Assembly: GCA_033439765.1 (NCBI GenBank)
Contig: JAULSN010000001.1
Coordinates: 6,138,001 to 6,202,000 of the forward strand
DNA length: 64,000 bases
Origin: Lasiosphaeria ovina
Taxonomy: Eukaryota > Ascomycota > Sordariomycetes > Sordariales > Lasiosphaeriaceae
Direction of reading: 5' to 3'
In this document: piece by piece, positions 47,383-59,285 of the stretch
Numbering within the stretch: position 1 is the first letter of the stretch
Layout of the letters: each line of letters opens with the position of its first letter
Position numbers and translations under genes: made by a program
Notes under the pieces: model-generated
Database searches by the model: none
Seen by the model: only the letters and a program-made list of their open reading frames with translations
What the model was told of the DNA's origin: nothing

Positions 47383-48165
47383 ATGACAGGCAAACGGCTT
47401 TCGGACGACCGCCGGCAAATCCTAGCCAAGCTCCTGCAGATCGAGAAGCTCACGAACCACGACATTGCCTTTGTCCTCAACGTGGACGAGAGGACGATCC
47501 GGCGACGGAGATATGAGTTTGCAACGACTGGGAGCCTGGCCAAGGCTAGGGACGTCAGCAAAAACGCCGAGAAGCTGAAGGACGAGCATCTCAAGGTATG
47601 TGGGACAGCGCCCCAACGAGGCCACTCGTTTTGCTATTATTTTTTGTCGGGTTCCATACTCTGAGCCGTTGCCCATGATGGGTGGAGGCCGGTGGTCACT
47701 TGCTAGCAGTTAGCTGCCCACCCTGTTCCCACCCGACCATCTAGCTCGAGGTCTCCTGCATAGGCTAACTGCCTTGGTTGGCTAAATAAATCACAAGGGG
47801 GCTCACCTATATGCGTATCTTAGAAGCTCCAGGCGTGGTTGAAAGGCCACGACGACGCACTGCTGGAAGATATGCAGCTGTTCTTGAGGGAGCAGTGCGG
47901 TCTCGAAGTGAGCATCCCGACCATCAGCAGAAAGCTTAAAAAGGCCTCTGGGGTCTATAGGACTCATGGCCGCCGGCACCGTATGAAGGTTCGAGACTTG
48001 CGTGAAGCAGAGGGACGCGCCCTCGACCTTGAACTCCCCGCAAAAGAAGGGGGGGCGGGCGATCAGCAGCCAGCAGCCAGGGCCCCGGACCAGGCGGCTA
48101 GGTCGGCTGGGGAATTGCCAGTGGGGCCTGACCCTGGGCCTAGTCCCGAGCCCGCTGTGGATTGA
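47383..48165 (+). CDS. HTH protein resembling a Tc1/mariner transposase DNA-binding region
   Basis: Two exons (47383-47595, 47824-48165) with a 228-base intron give 184 residues. The first half holds two helix-turn-helix units in the order found in IS630/Tc1-mariner transposases: a homeodomain-like unit (RRQILAKLLQIEKLTNHDIA, then NVDERTIRRRRYEF) and, after GSLAKAR, a second one (LLEDMQLFLREQCGLEVSI, then PTISRKLKKASGVYR). In transposases these bind the terminal repeats. The rest is a disordered Ala/Pro/Gly tail ending SPEPAVD, and no DDE/D catalytic domain is found downstream before 49.1 kb. The protein may therefore be a domesticated DNA-binding protein, or a truncated transposase. Its open frame and intact splice sites favour a working gene. 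The start is the first ATG of a well-folded-looking frame. Confidence 0.65.
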
Positions 48166-49165
48166 GGTTACGGTCAACAATTCCATGTGTTGTTGCAGCT
48201 TTCAACGGTGAAATGACGGGGGCTACTAATACCTACTATGATAGTACAGAGGGCCAGGAGGTCGGTATTCGGAACCTACGTTGTAGAAGTAATCACAAGG
48301 ATTAGATGGGCAAAATGGCGACCTTTCCGTTTTCTCAGTCACACCGAGAAGGTAGGTTTCTTTCCTTCTTGCCATGTTGAGATTCCCACAGTGAGCTCAC
48401 TGGCCTGTGCTCAACACTGATGATAGGCTCCACATAGAGCTTGCCTCAAGTCGCTCACTATCACTTCCAGGTCGGTCGGTCGAGGTTGCCTTGTTTGTAC
48501 ATGCAAAACCATTCAATCCGAGAAGCGACGAGTTTGAGGCAGCCCAATCGGTTGCTTCAAGCTTCAAGCTTCATCCTTCTCTCTCTCGCACAGTTTGGAA
48601 GTGCAGCACAGCTCGAAACCCTCCCCAGACCCATGGGCACACCATGCTCGTCAATCGTCGAGGTCCGGGGACCATGGGATGGGTGTGGTACATACTACGG
48701 AATGTTGCCAACACCCCTGTCGACCACGCCCTCGAAACACGCGCTGCGACTGGGTGGTGCAGCCCGGCCGTCCGTTCTCAAGGTGCGCTAAGGTGCGCCT
48801 CGGGTCTGGGGGACCGGGGAGGGCAGGATCTCGTGGGAGAGGCGAGGATCCCTGAGGTCGCAGACTCCAAGCCTTACAGCCAGAAGTCCTGCCTGCCAGC
48901 CATGAGTTTTTGTCCATGATTTCCATTTCCGTACCTCTCCCGCTCTCAAAAAGGTGCCATCAGGCTTCCCACTGCCACTGCATGTGGGGATTTGGGTATT
49001 GCTGCCCTGGTCCTTGATCTTCTTTTTCTATTCCTCCGTCGTCTGTCGCCGTCTCGCCAACGACAGCTGTCCCGTCGCTCGCCTTTCTCCCAGAGAGGCG
49101 TGTCGGTTCGCATGCATGTAGACGTTACAACACCCCCCACAAGCTGAGCTGTCTTATCGAGTTCG
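48166..49165. promoter_or_regulatory. intergenic, promoter of the MFS transporter
   Basis: Holds the 3' flank of the HTH gene and the transporter promoter. Frames such as 48407-48919 (170 codons) lack recognisable domains. The last 200 bases are C/T-rich, as expected of a leader. Confidence 0.45.
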
Positions 49166-51800
49166 ATGGCTGCTGCCTACCAGCTGTACCCCAACCTCGA
49201 GCGGAGCAGGAACCGCGGGTTTACTGGCTTTGACAGTTCGGGCCTCTCGCCCCGAGACATCCAGGCAAGCTGCTGCTGCTTCTATCGTCTAATTACCATG
49301 TCAAGTGCCGGTTGCCGCCGATTTTGGCCAGCTTCAGTCTCGCGTCTTCGTACGCTCTACGTATATTCTTTCACCGCCGACTGACATGCTCCGCCATCGT
49401 CTTTATTAGGACCGCCAGCAACTGCGTTACGAGCTAGATCTTAACTCCTGGAACCTGAGAATATGGGGTGTCGCCGCCTCTGGTTTCCTCACCGACTCGT
49501 GCGTACATCACTCCCCGCCGTTGATGCTCCCGGATCTGCCCCGGCTTCGGCTCCGGATCCGGCTCCGGCCCCACCATCCCTATCTGTCTCTGTCTTGCAT
49601 TGTTCCGGTCCCCTGCCCCGCGTGCTACTGAATATGATCTGTCGGTCGTGTAATGGTTGCTAGCTTGATTTGAATGCACATACGTGTGATGATCCGTACC
49701 TACATTATCTACGTAGTACTGCATGTCCAACGCTGATATCAAAACACCGTCGTCTAGGTATAACCTGTTTGCCACCAATGTCATCCTTGCTACGCTGTCG
49801 TTTGTTTACTTTCCAAACGAACGGTGGTGCGGCTTGATCATCAATGTCTTCACGCTGCTCGGGTATGCCCCAACTATCTATCGCGTGTCCTTTGTTGGTC
49901 GTTCAACAAGCTGACTGACCATTGTCGGGTCATACTAGCTCAGTCTGCGGGCAACTTCTCTTCGGATATCTGGCTGATAGGTATGGGAGGACTCGTCTGT
50001 ATGGAATTGAGCTTGTGCTCGTTATCGTCTCGACTATTGGAGTTGCCACCTCCAGCACCGGCTACGGCGACATGTCATTCCTAGCCTTGTTTACTTGGGT
50101 GAGCCTTTTCTCTCGCTTGCTTTTCTTCGTCTTTCGAAACCCCGGCTTAACTGACTTGTCTGGTGAAGTGGCGGTTTGTGATGGGAGTTGGTAAGTTTGC
50201 CCCCCCCTCCCCCCCTAAGGGGCCAGACTGGGCCTTGAGTCTGTCTGCTTGTGGTTTCTGATTTCTGACATTCTCAAGGCATCGGAGCTGAATATCCTCT
50301 ATCGGCAATAATAACGGCCGAATGGTCCAGCACACAGTCGCGGGCGAGCATGTTGTCATCCGTGTTCTTGATGCAGCCCGTTGGTCAGGCGTTCGCGCAG
50401 CTGGTCGGTCTCTGGGTTCTTGTTGGCGAAGACAATGCACACAAGCTTCACGAGATGCAATGCGGAATCAATTCCCTCCACGACGAAGAGTGCAAAAAGA
50501 TTATAGACGGCATATGGCGTATCGTTATAGGCTCCGGTGCTATTCCCGCCCTCCTGGCCATCATATTCCGCTTCTTCCTCTACGACTGTGGCCTGTACAC
50601 ACTCGAGGTTAAGAATAAGCCGGGAATCGCCTTCAGGGACACACAACGCGTCTACGGCGCCCCCCCATCTGCAGATGGTATCGCCATGGGTGCCGGCGGT
50701 GGTCCTGGCGGCAGAGGCGGCGTCGTCCGCTCGGGGTCTTTAGGGTTAGGGTCAGGAGCACCCATACAGTTCTCGCGCGACGACTTGTACAACTTCTTTA
50801 TCAAGGACAAGAACTGGCACTATCTCCTCGGCACTGCCATGACATGGTTCTTTCTCGACGTATCCTTTTACGGCTTTAGCTTGGATAACAGAGGGACTCT
50901 AGCCGACCTCTGGGCTACCACTTCCAAAGTGGATATCGATCCCAACCTCTGGTGTTGGAACTCAACCTTCGAGAATGGCACATCACTTGTCAGGGGCTGG
51001 GCCGACACTGGCCTGCCCACATGGCAGACAGATGGCACGCAGCCATGCAACACCATTTATGAGATTCTGATCGAGCAGACGAAGCAGTACCTGCTGACCG
51101 TCTCCATCGCGTCCATCGCCGGAAGCATCTGCTTCATCTTCGCCGTCAACCGGATCCCCCGTCGCCAATGGTTGACCACGTCCTTTGTGATCCTCACCGT
51201 CTTGTTTCTCGTCACGGGTGGCGTCTATTACGGCGTGGCCCATAAGCAAGGTGCACCAGCGACGGTCGTGTTGGTTGCAATTTGTCACTTCGCCTTCAAC
51301 TTTGGTATGTGAGCAGTGACGTGCAACTCCCCCATATTGAATGGCTTCTGACAACTCACAACCCAATTTCAGGCGCAAACACCCTCACATTCATCATCCC
51401 GGCAGAGATATTCCCAACCCCCTACCGATGCACATGCCACGGCATCTCGGCCGCCGCCGGCAAGATTGGCAGCATCGTGGCCGTTCTCGTCGTTTACGGC
51501 ATCAACACGGGATACAAGACCTCGACCCGCCAGGGTCTCGTGTTTCTGTTGTTTGCGACCTTCATGGCTCTTGGCGCCGTCTTCTCGTGGGCATACTTGC
51601 CCGACATCCAGCGCGTCCGGGAAGAGAATCACGCGGACGGCTGGCGCCATCGCTACCTCGAGACGCTAAGCCTCGAGGAGCTCGGCAAGGGCCGTGAAAG
51701 GGCTCGCCAGGAGGGCGAGTTGATAACGATCCGCGATAAGTTCGCTGATATTCGGCGAAGAAGCAAGAGAAGAGCCAGTTCCACCATAAATGGGGCGTAA
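49166..51800 (+). CDS. MFS phosphate:H+ symporter-type transporter
   Basis: Seven exons (49166-49264, 49410-49498, 49758-49862, 49939-50098, 50169-50190, 50279-51304, 51373-51800) close in phase to 642 residues. The family (PHS, with Pho84 and Git1 relatives) moves phosphate or glycerophosphodiesters with protons across the plasma membrane. Seen: the TM1 block [20 protein letters not shown], the signature loop [14 protein letters not shown], the family motif [32 protein letters not shown], and in the second half a helix with [16 protein letters not shown], then [20 protein letters not shown] and [16 protein letters not shown] Gly-rich cytosolic loop ([11 protein letters not shown]) lies in the middle. 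Intron 1 appears to use a GC donor (CAG|GCAAGC), and exon 5 is only 22 bases. The substrate is inferred from family motifs; a related sugar or organophosphate transporter is possible. Confidence 0.85.
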
Positions 51801-52597
51801 AAGTGCCCCGGGATATTTGAGTGATGAACCCACCTTGTGATGGCGTATAAAGTTTTGGTCAATGAGGTATAAGCTCGTATGTTTTTCTTGATCACCTGGA
51901 GGGTGGAGAGGCGCTACCAGCCCACTGTTGACATTATTATGTATGAACCTGGGCCGTTGAGGTGGCTGGAAGCTTTCCTCTTTCGTACTTGCTTTTCCTA
52001 CAAAGGACGGGCCGTTAGAAGGATAATAAATAATAGACGGCGTTTGAATAAATGACCAATGCGCAAAACCTACTGACATCCCAAATTGCATAGTTCATGC
52101 CGTGTATTGATGCTTACGATGCTACTTGTTTGTGTATCGGGCGCCCTATTGCGCCCAGTCTCTATGTCATTTCGCCATTGTGCCATTCCGTCGTTTGCAT
52201 AGTAGAGAGTTGGGTTATACCATTCCCACCAAAACTCCTCGTAAATTTACAATGTGTACCTTCGTGGGCAGACAGACATGACCGCCCATGTGGAGACGAT
52301 CCATGCTGCTTGGAGAAACAGCAGCCCCTAAACCGGACGAAAAGGAAAAGGAAAAGAAAAAGAAAAAGAAAACAAGAATGACTCCAAACGCGGAAACACG
52401 TGCGCCAATTTCCCGCTAGTCCGGTTCTCGTTTCTAAGGAATAAAGAGAAGAGGATACATCGTATGCAAACTCGGTGTTAACTAAATGAGAAGTTGTATC
52501 AAAGGAAAACAAAAGAAGAAACGGAAAGGAAATTGGTATCAAGATACAAAAGTCGAGCCAAAAAAAAAGAAAATCCAAAGATTTTGTCCCGAATGCC
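51801..52597. other. convergent intergenic region
   Basis: Between the transporter and the Zn2Cys6 regulator; holds both 3' UTRs. It contains an A/G tract (listed separately). Frames here are not protein-like. Confidence 0.5.
52340..52377. repeat. AAAAGG/AAAAAG purine tract
   Basis: A 38-base run of imperfect AAAAGG and AAAAAG units in the 3' flank between two converging genes. It accounts for the Lys/Arg or Phe/Leu runs in the frames over it. Confidence 0.7.
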
Positions 52598-55500
52598 CTA
52601 GGTATTTCCATCCCACGCAATATCCATCGACTCCAAAGGCCCCATAGCCAATAATGACCGCAAGACGCCGTCGGTGCCAGGGGTCATGCCAGGCTGACTT
52701 GACATCTCGGGCCAACCGGCAGGCACCGAAAAATCAGGGCCGCCGGGTGTCTCCGGCATGCTATAGCGCTGGTCTGGCGTTAGGCCAGTAGAAACGCCCG
52801 GCGGCATGCTAAATGCTGACTGTGTGCCAAAAAAGGCGTCGACGCTGCGCTCAACTTCGCTTTGACTCGTCCCCGCCATGCTCAGGTTTTGGTGCGGCAT
52901 GACAGGACTAGCCTCAAACGAGTTTCTGCCAGAGCCGTCCATGTGGCCGCCGGGTGCGAGCCCTTGTCGGTGCTCCGACACCGTGCTCGAGTTTGGCGTG
53001 AGTCGGTTCGAAAGCCCACCCCCTGGGGAGGCCCCGGACATGTCGTTGGTACTTACTGTATCCATGTCCGAGGAGCCGTAGCGCGGGAGTGAGCCGCTCA
53101 TGGGCATCAGCCCATGGATGGGCACATATGGTGCCCCGTTACTACGTTCACGCGAAGGAAGGCTGGCGGTTTGCTCAGTTGCTGTCCAACCCTGCGAGCC
53201 ATGCCCGGTCGAACTAGGAGTCTGAGAAACGGGGTTTTCAGGCTCCGGATCGACAAGATCGACCCTATTTGCGGCGTCGGCCGTGTCGTCGACAGTTTGC
53301 AAGAAGACACATTCGGAGCGGTAGGGCTGCCCATTTTTACCCAACGGCTCGGATTCACCTGATGCCGTCATATGCAAATTATGGGGGACCTGTTGTCGAG
53401 GGCCGGGCTAGAGCCAGTTAATACAACCGAATACGGCGGGAGGAGCGAGAGACATGCACATAATGAATAATACACTTACACTGTCACTGCTTCGCGGGAA
53501 TGCGGCTTTCAGCTTGGGTATGCGCAAGCCTAGCGCCTCTAGGTCCACGTCAAGCTGGACGAGAAAAGACTCGGTGAGAGGGTTTCGTCTCTTCAAAGCG
53601 TTCATGGCGGAGAGGATAAACCGAAGAGAATCAGCCGTCTGGCTATCGTCAGGCCGGCTCTTGAGATACTGCACAAACACTCGAGCGGCGACATAAAGAC
53701 AGAATGATATGAATGGGTTCATCTGGACAACGAAATTGATTAGCGATGGTCTTTGATTTGGCGACGGAGCGCGTGCTTACCCCGGACAGGTCCTGATGGG
53801 AGATCATGCGCATGATGCTCGCAATTTCGTTGGCGGCCGTGATGCACCGCACCTTGCTCTCAGAGCTCACCGAGGCCGGCAGCCGATTCTTGTCTGCCTT
53901 GAAGATTGCCGCTTGGTGTAAGCAGATGGTGGAGGTATGGATACACATGTTTGTAAACACAATGTTGGGATTGCCCAACCCGATGGGCAGCTTCAAGTGC
54001 GACGGCAGGCAGAGAGACGTGTTGAGGAGGATGTTGTCCATATGGCGATGCCGTTTCCAGAACTCGCCATTGAGATCATGATCCCTGTCGTCAACATCTG
54101 GGCGGTGAAGGTGAACGAGATTCCGCCCAAAGAGACAGGCCATGAGAACGATTCCGCCATAAGCGGACAACTTGCCGGCGCCAGCAGGGCTCATCGCTTC
54201 TGTGAGGGGTTGTGTTTGTTCGGGACGGCTGAGATCGAATGCCTCGTCCGATGAAGGTAGATTAGTCAAGATGTCCTTCTCGTCGATGGTCATCGGCCAC
54301 CCGGTTCCAATGCTAGCGTAACGGTCCTGACAAAAAGCCATCCAGAATGTCCTCCTCCTCTCTTCCCGCTCTGTCCAGTCGCGAGGTGGGGGCAAGCACT
54401 GCTTTACGTCGAGACCATTGCCGTCGAGGCGGTGCAGCCCGGCCCTGTGCGGCGTCAGCAAACCAAGACGGGTAGGTACCAGGTAGGTACTTCAAAGCTC
54501 AAACTCACATCTGACACAAGCGCACAGCCGAGCCTGTGCTCATCCAGGCCCGTGGGAAATACATCCACTTGAATTCATAGGACGCAAGCAACACGTGAGT
54601 CTGTGCATGGGCCACTGAGATCATGTGCTCTCCGTAGCCTCTGATATAATCGGACTCGACGTATTTCCTGGCCCGTTGGTAGAAGAGGTCTTTCAGGTCC
54701 TGGAATTTCTCCGTCACCGAGCACGCCAACGTCCACATAGCGTATCTCAGACAGACCGGGGGTCTCTGGTTAGGGGCTCTATTGATGGTAAGTGGTCACG
54801 CTGGATATGGCGGTTTTAAAACGGGCTTCCTTACAGATTCATGGCCGCCAGATACCGGTATTTATGTATCATGGGCAAGGACGGATGGATCTTCTCGAAA
54901 TATATCTGATGCCTAAACAGACGCATCGTCAGTACTCATCTCCGTAACAGCAACACGGTCTCTTCCACACGGCTGAACGGCTTACATCTCATCGATAGTT
55001 GCCTGGGGCGGCAATGGCTCTTCCAGGCCCAGGCCTATCATCTCCCAGGTAAAGTTATTGGTGGGATTCGCCAGACCCATACCGCCGAAGTCGAAGCCTG
55101 TGTCTATTGCACCACCGGGCGAGTCGCCGGAAAAGTTCCAGCGATCCATGTCCCTGCTGCTTGCGATTCCGATCGACGGATCCGTGACATTCATGCCTGC
55201 GGCTGCGGCTGCGGCTGCGGTTGCGCGTTGATTTGGCGGCTGCTTTTGCCCAGCGTCGGCCGAGACAGGCATGGCCTTGTTGGCGTCGGGGCTCGTTGCC
55301 GATGGGTCCTGTGTCTTCAACATGGTCTCTACTTGCTCTAAGCACAGCCGTGTTAGCAGGTTCCTGCCGGGAGTGGGGGACCTGAGACCTGGGACTTCGC
55401 ACTTAGTCGTTCCTCCAACGCCTTAACGTAGCCTCTCTTGGGCCCGCTCTTCCTCCTGACTTCATCGTAGGCGCAAATATGGCCGAGTCGCGAGCAAGTG

Positions 55501-55712
55501 CTGCAACTGGGCTTGATGCCGTCGCATTTGAGTTTTCTCTTCCTGCAAATCATGCAGGCCAGACGCTTTGGCTTGGGCACACTAGAGTTGCCGATCGCGG
55601 TCGAGTCCAGGGCGCCATGGGGGTCGCTGTCATGGCGTCCGTCAACGCCTCCGTCAATTTCCGTGCCAGACACCATGATCGTGTCGGGAGGAGTCTCCGA
55701 CGAAGACGACAT
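52598..55712 (-). CDS. Zn(II)2Cys6 transcription factor with fungal-specific regulatory domain
   Basis: Seven exons (55712-55403, 55337-54986, 54912-54835, 54778-54509, 54444-53781, 53722-53480, 53389-52598) close in phase to 902 residues. The binuclear zinc cluster at about 52-80 is CMICRKRKLKC followed by CSTCSRLGHIC, the C-x2-C-x6-C-x6-C-x2-C-x6-C pattern. It is followed by a basic linker (KSGPKRGYVKALEERLKQVE), the usual dimerisation coiled coil. The middle homology region spans about 240-600, with IYFEKIHPSLPMIHKYRYLA, AMWTLACSVTEKFQ, and the hallmark WTEREERRRTFWMAFCQDRY and GTGWPMTIDEKDILTNLPSS. A Ser/Gly/Pro-rich tail of 264 residues, possibly the activation region, ends ESMDIAWDGNT. 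Alanine repeats follow the linker at about 145. The pathway controlled is not known; no enzyme cluster is next to it. The start at 55712 is the first ATG with a plausible frame. Confidence 0.88.
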
Positions 55713-58025
55713 ATTTGCTGGCTGCCAGCTGGGCTTCAGAACCCCAGTTCCTTGAGTTCGAGTCTCCGTCAGGTCCAAAGCCCAACCCGATTTCGAGTCC
55801 CGATACCGTTCCGGTCCCTAGCTTGCACGCTTACACGTCTCCGCACAGTACGCGACCCTTAGGTGATGACGGGTTCGTCGTAGTTGCCGCCACTGCCGCC
55901 GTGCGTGGTGCTGGCTGCTCGGCTAGCCGACGTGTTTCTAGTGCGTGAGCTTCGTGGGACGATGGCCTGCAGTGGTTGACGTCGCCGAGACAGTGGCTTG
56001 CTTGATGGATTCCTCCAGTGTTTTCGGCCTCAGCACCGTTGGCAAGTTTACTCGGCAATACGAATAGGGCGCAGAAGCAAGGCGCGCGACAAGACCGAGA
56101 GTTTGCCTGGGTGGGCAGGCTTGCGGCCTTGCGACGGAAGCTTGCTGTTGTGCTAGGCGCGAGGCGAGTCCAGGAATGGATGGTTGTGATTTGGAGTGGT
56201 GAAGACGGCGACGAGTCAGCCTACGAGATGGACTAGACACCTTTTCAGCCTCTCGGCCGTGGGCTTCAAGTAATTGGTACGTCGTAGTTTGCCAAACCCC
56301 ACAGACACGGGGAATACGCCGTCAGAGACGAGACAGACAGGTTAGAATGCACGACGATGACAACTGCAGGGAGAGCAGGTGGTCGGGAGTGTACGCAGAA
56401 TCACAGGGTGTCGCAGCAACAAAGGCAGTGATACTAGGGTAGTAATCCATCCCATTACCTACGGGGTATTACCACTCACGAGGTAGGTTGGGGCAAGTCT
56501 GTAATGCTGGAAGGTGGCCCGGACAGGGCGCCTTGAGGCTAGGCAACTTACAGAGCAACCTATAGTCATTAAGCAACGCGATTTGAAGATACAGTATCCG
56601 TACCAGCCGTATGTACATGTACAGTACAGTACCCTCCCGTATCGTAGGGAGCACTTAATCTCACGTTCCCGCATGCTTGAACGGTGTAAAATGACTACGG
56701 TATCGTGAATGCACCTGAACCGTTGTACACTACCTACCTACTGGTCAATAAGGCTAGCTTGCCGGCCCGCAAGTGAGAAATCGTTCTCCTAACAACTCAA
56801 GGTACTAGGCACTCACGCAACGGTCTCATGAACGAATACGGATGAGTGAGTGGAGGTGCCACCGCTTCTTGCTAACCCCTCCATAGGCCCATTCCCCCCA
56901 CCCGCTCAGTAACTCTCGATTTGAGCCACGGTAGAGGTTAGATTAGGGTAGGCACAGGTGGTGTGTGTACGAAGAACCTTACAGTTTATACGTGCCACAG
57001 TCGCCTCAGGTTCAGCGAGTAGGCCACACGGAATGATTGGGAAGGCAACGAAGAAAATCACGTTGCTACTGAAAATAACCATCCATCAACTCCGCCCGAT
57101 GATAGCGGAACGGATTATCAGGATTTTCCAGCTCAATTAAAATGGCATCTGCCTAATGTATGTGATAGTTACCAGGCTCTTACAAAGGGCACTTTTATGT
57201 ATTCAGTATCCCGTATTAAATTCCTTTTGCAGTACGGTAACATTATCAGAACTCAATCCGTTCATCGTGGGAGCGGGACCTTGCCGAAGTTGCACATGCC
57301 TGTCACTCGACTGTATTATTAATAGCCCGTCCAGTTCCACACACTTCCATTCGCTTGGGCCGAGTGTGATACCTATCGGTACACAGATCCAACCAACTCA
57401 TAGCAGAGCGGGTAGCGGAAACCCTTTGTGCGGCGGAGCGCGAAAAGATAAAATAAGGCTCCTTTGTGCTTCTAGGGAAGAGGGTGGTATCAGGGAGCAA
57501 AAAATAATGTAATCCGTATGATTAGGGCCTTCATGTTGCTTCTCTTGTCGACACCCCCGTCCCTCGAGACATGGATATATTTTCGTGGTGTCGCCGTCCT
57601 ATCTGGTCGAATTTGGCAATCGGCCGAACCTGCTCATTGGCCTGGTGGTGAGGTGCAGAGGGGCGCAGAAACAACCTCACTCTGCCCTAGGTTCGGGCAA
57701 CAGCTACACAGCCACATGCATTGCACGTTGATCGCCGGCCCGACCTCCAAGCACGGCCAGCTTCGATGACACATCGGATCGATGTTGAGCCGTGCTGATG
57801 GTCAAAGTTCCTTCGCGCCAACACCTACCGCCTGAGCCGACATCGTCGGCCCCTTGATGCCGGCGTGCACCTCCCGGTCAAGCAACGGGCCGCCGCCATC
57901 CCAGCCGCTCCGAAGGGCAAGCCACTGCCGACCGAGGGGCTCGGCCAAGCAAAACTCAGCCGGGTGAAACGGATTGTGTCCGAAATGATAATAATAACAC
58001 TCCCAGGTAACCCGCCATTTTAGGC
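55713..58025. promoter_or_regulatory. upstream region of the Zn2Cys6 gene, 3' flank of the WD40 gene
   Basis: 2.3 kb. Both neighbours are on minus, so this is the promoter of the Zn2Cys6 regulator plus the 3' UTR of the WD40 gene. TAGGTA-type motifs occur near 56.46 and 56.73 kb. Frames up to 127 codons are not protein-like. No tRNA or repeat family is evident. Confidence 0.45.
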
Positions 58026-59285
58026 TCATATCCTGTCCGCATCGATTCCAACGATGCGCAGGATACCAAGGTCACTGTAGGCCAGGCAGTATCTCGTAGG
58101 GGCCCACGCCACTACTTCACATGGCCCGGCCGTCTTGAATGTGTGGACGAGCTCTCCTGTCTCGGTATGCGTCACATCCAAGCCAGCGCCTAGAGAAGTC
58201 AGCATTTTGACACTATCCAATTTCGGAGCAGGAAACTTGGTACCTTCTTCGCAACCACCCACCACGTAGCATCCGTCAAAGGTAAAGCCTACAATCATGT
58301 CAGCTAATGGCATCATCGACTCGGGACAAGCTATCACCATACTTATGTTTTTGACTGGTCCTACCATGCTGCTGACGGTGCGCTGGCAGATCCAATCTTT
58401 GGTGTCAAAGAGAGCCATGACAGAGTCAGCTCCTCCCGTGGCCAGATATCTCCCCGTCGGTGACAGCTCTGCTGTTAAGCACGGTGCTGTATGTCCCTTG
58501 AGAAAGAACTCGGTCGACTCCGTCGGGTCGATCTCAAAATTATGGTGGAGCACAGGTTCTAACTCGGGGTACGAGAGAATCCGCACACTTCCTTCTCTTG
58601 TTGGGAGGAAGATCTTTTGTCCACTCCAACAAAAAGCCATCTGGCTCGTCTCAACTGGCTGTTGGTGGGTTGAAACCACGCTAGGCTGTGTCGGTGAGAT
58701 CTGAAAGAGCTCGCCATTCTGTCACCGGGAAAGTTAGCCCGCTGCCGCTGGCCTCCTCTCGGCGCGTGGGTTTGGGCGAGCGTACCTTGTTTCCAGCGAT
58801 TAGAGACATGCCATTAGGGGCCCAGGCTAGAGAGTTAGCGGGGCCTAGCCCCTTCACCTCGTTGACGCAGGCCTTTGTCCGTACATCCCAGAACTTGATG
58901 ACGCCGTCATTACTCAGACTGCAGAGCTCGGCATCCTTGACTGGGTTGAATGCCACCTTCTCGATCGGTGCCGAATGGCCTTTCAGCTCAGTCGAGTAGC
59001 GGACGGCTGGTTTCTCGGGATTCCAGACTCGAAGAGTCTTGTCGGCAGCTCCCGTCGCAACAAGGCTGCCAAGTGGGTTCCAAGCGATCGAGCGAAGGCT
59101 AGAATGGCATGGCATGAGCAAAGATGTCTGCTCCGCGTGGGCGCAATAGTACCATACCTGTGGTGACTACCGCCTCCCCTAGAGGCGGCGCTCGCATCAC
59201 TATATGGCTGACTCTTCAATGGCGCAAAATATGAAGAGAACTTCTCCTTCGCAAGAGTGTACCGGGGGCGGAGTAATGGCGCCAT
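58026..59285 (-). CDS. WD40 protein, THO complex subunit THOC3/Tex1-like
   Basis: Four exons (59285-59158, 59098-58786, 58718-58343, 58288-58026) close in phase to 359 residues, the size of THOC3 (about 350). The THO complex couples transcription to mRNA export in the nucleus. The sequence is a seven-bladed WD40 type. Repeats recognised: SIAWNPLGSLVATGAADKTL with RVWNPE, KVAFNPVKDAELCSLSNDGV with IKFWDVR, SLAWAPNGMSLIAGNK, then FCWSGQKIFLPTREGSVRIL, TAELSPTGRYLATGGADSVM with ALFDTKDWICQRT, FTFDGCYVVGGCEE, and the last VVAWAPTRYCLAYSD. The first exon (43 residues) has KEKFSSYFAPLKSQPYSDAS and reads like the THOC3 N-terminus. Introns are 59, 67 and 54 bases; the last keeps the frame if retained. 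Divergent from RIC1 at 60210. Confidence 0.85.

Noticed and set aside
48407..48919. 170-codon frame before the transporter
   Set aside because: No domain and a composition like the surrounding non-coding DNA.
50742..50756. Telomere-like TTAGGGTTAGGG
   Set aside because: Two units only, inside the coding exon of the transporter, where they encode part of a Ser/Leu/Gly run. No telomere or rearrangement is implied.
53040..53060. GTAAGT-ACCAAC donor-like site in the last exon of the Zn2Cys6 gene
   Set aside because: No acceptor at a sensible distance keeps the frame, and the text across it (Ser/Gly/Pro-rich tail) is continuous, so no intron is placed.
55741..55770. GAGTTCGAGTCTC resembling a tRNA T-arm
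   Set aside because: The flanking bases do not pair as a T-stem and no D-arm or acceptor arm is present. It also lies at the start of the Zn2Cys6 gene leader.
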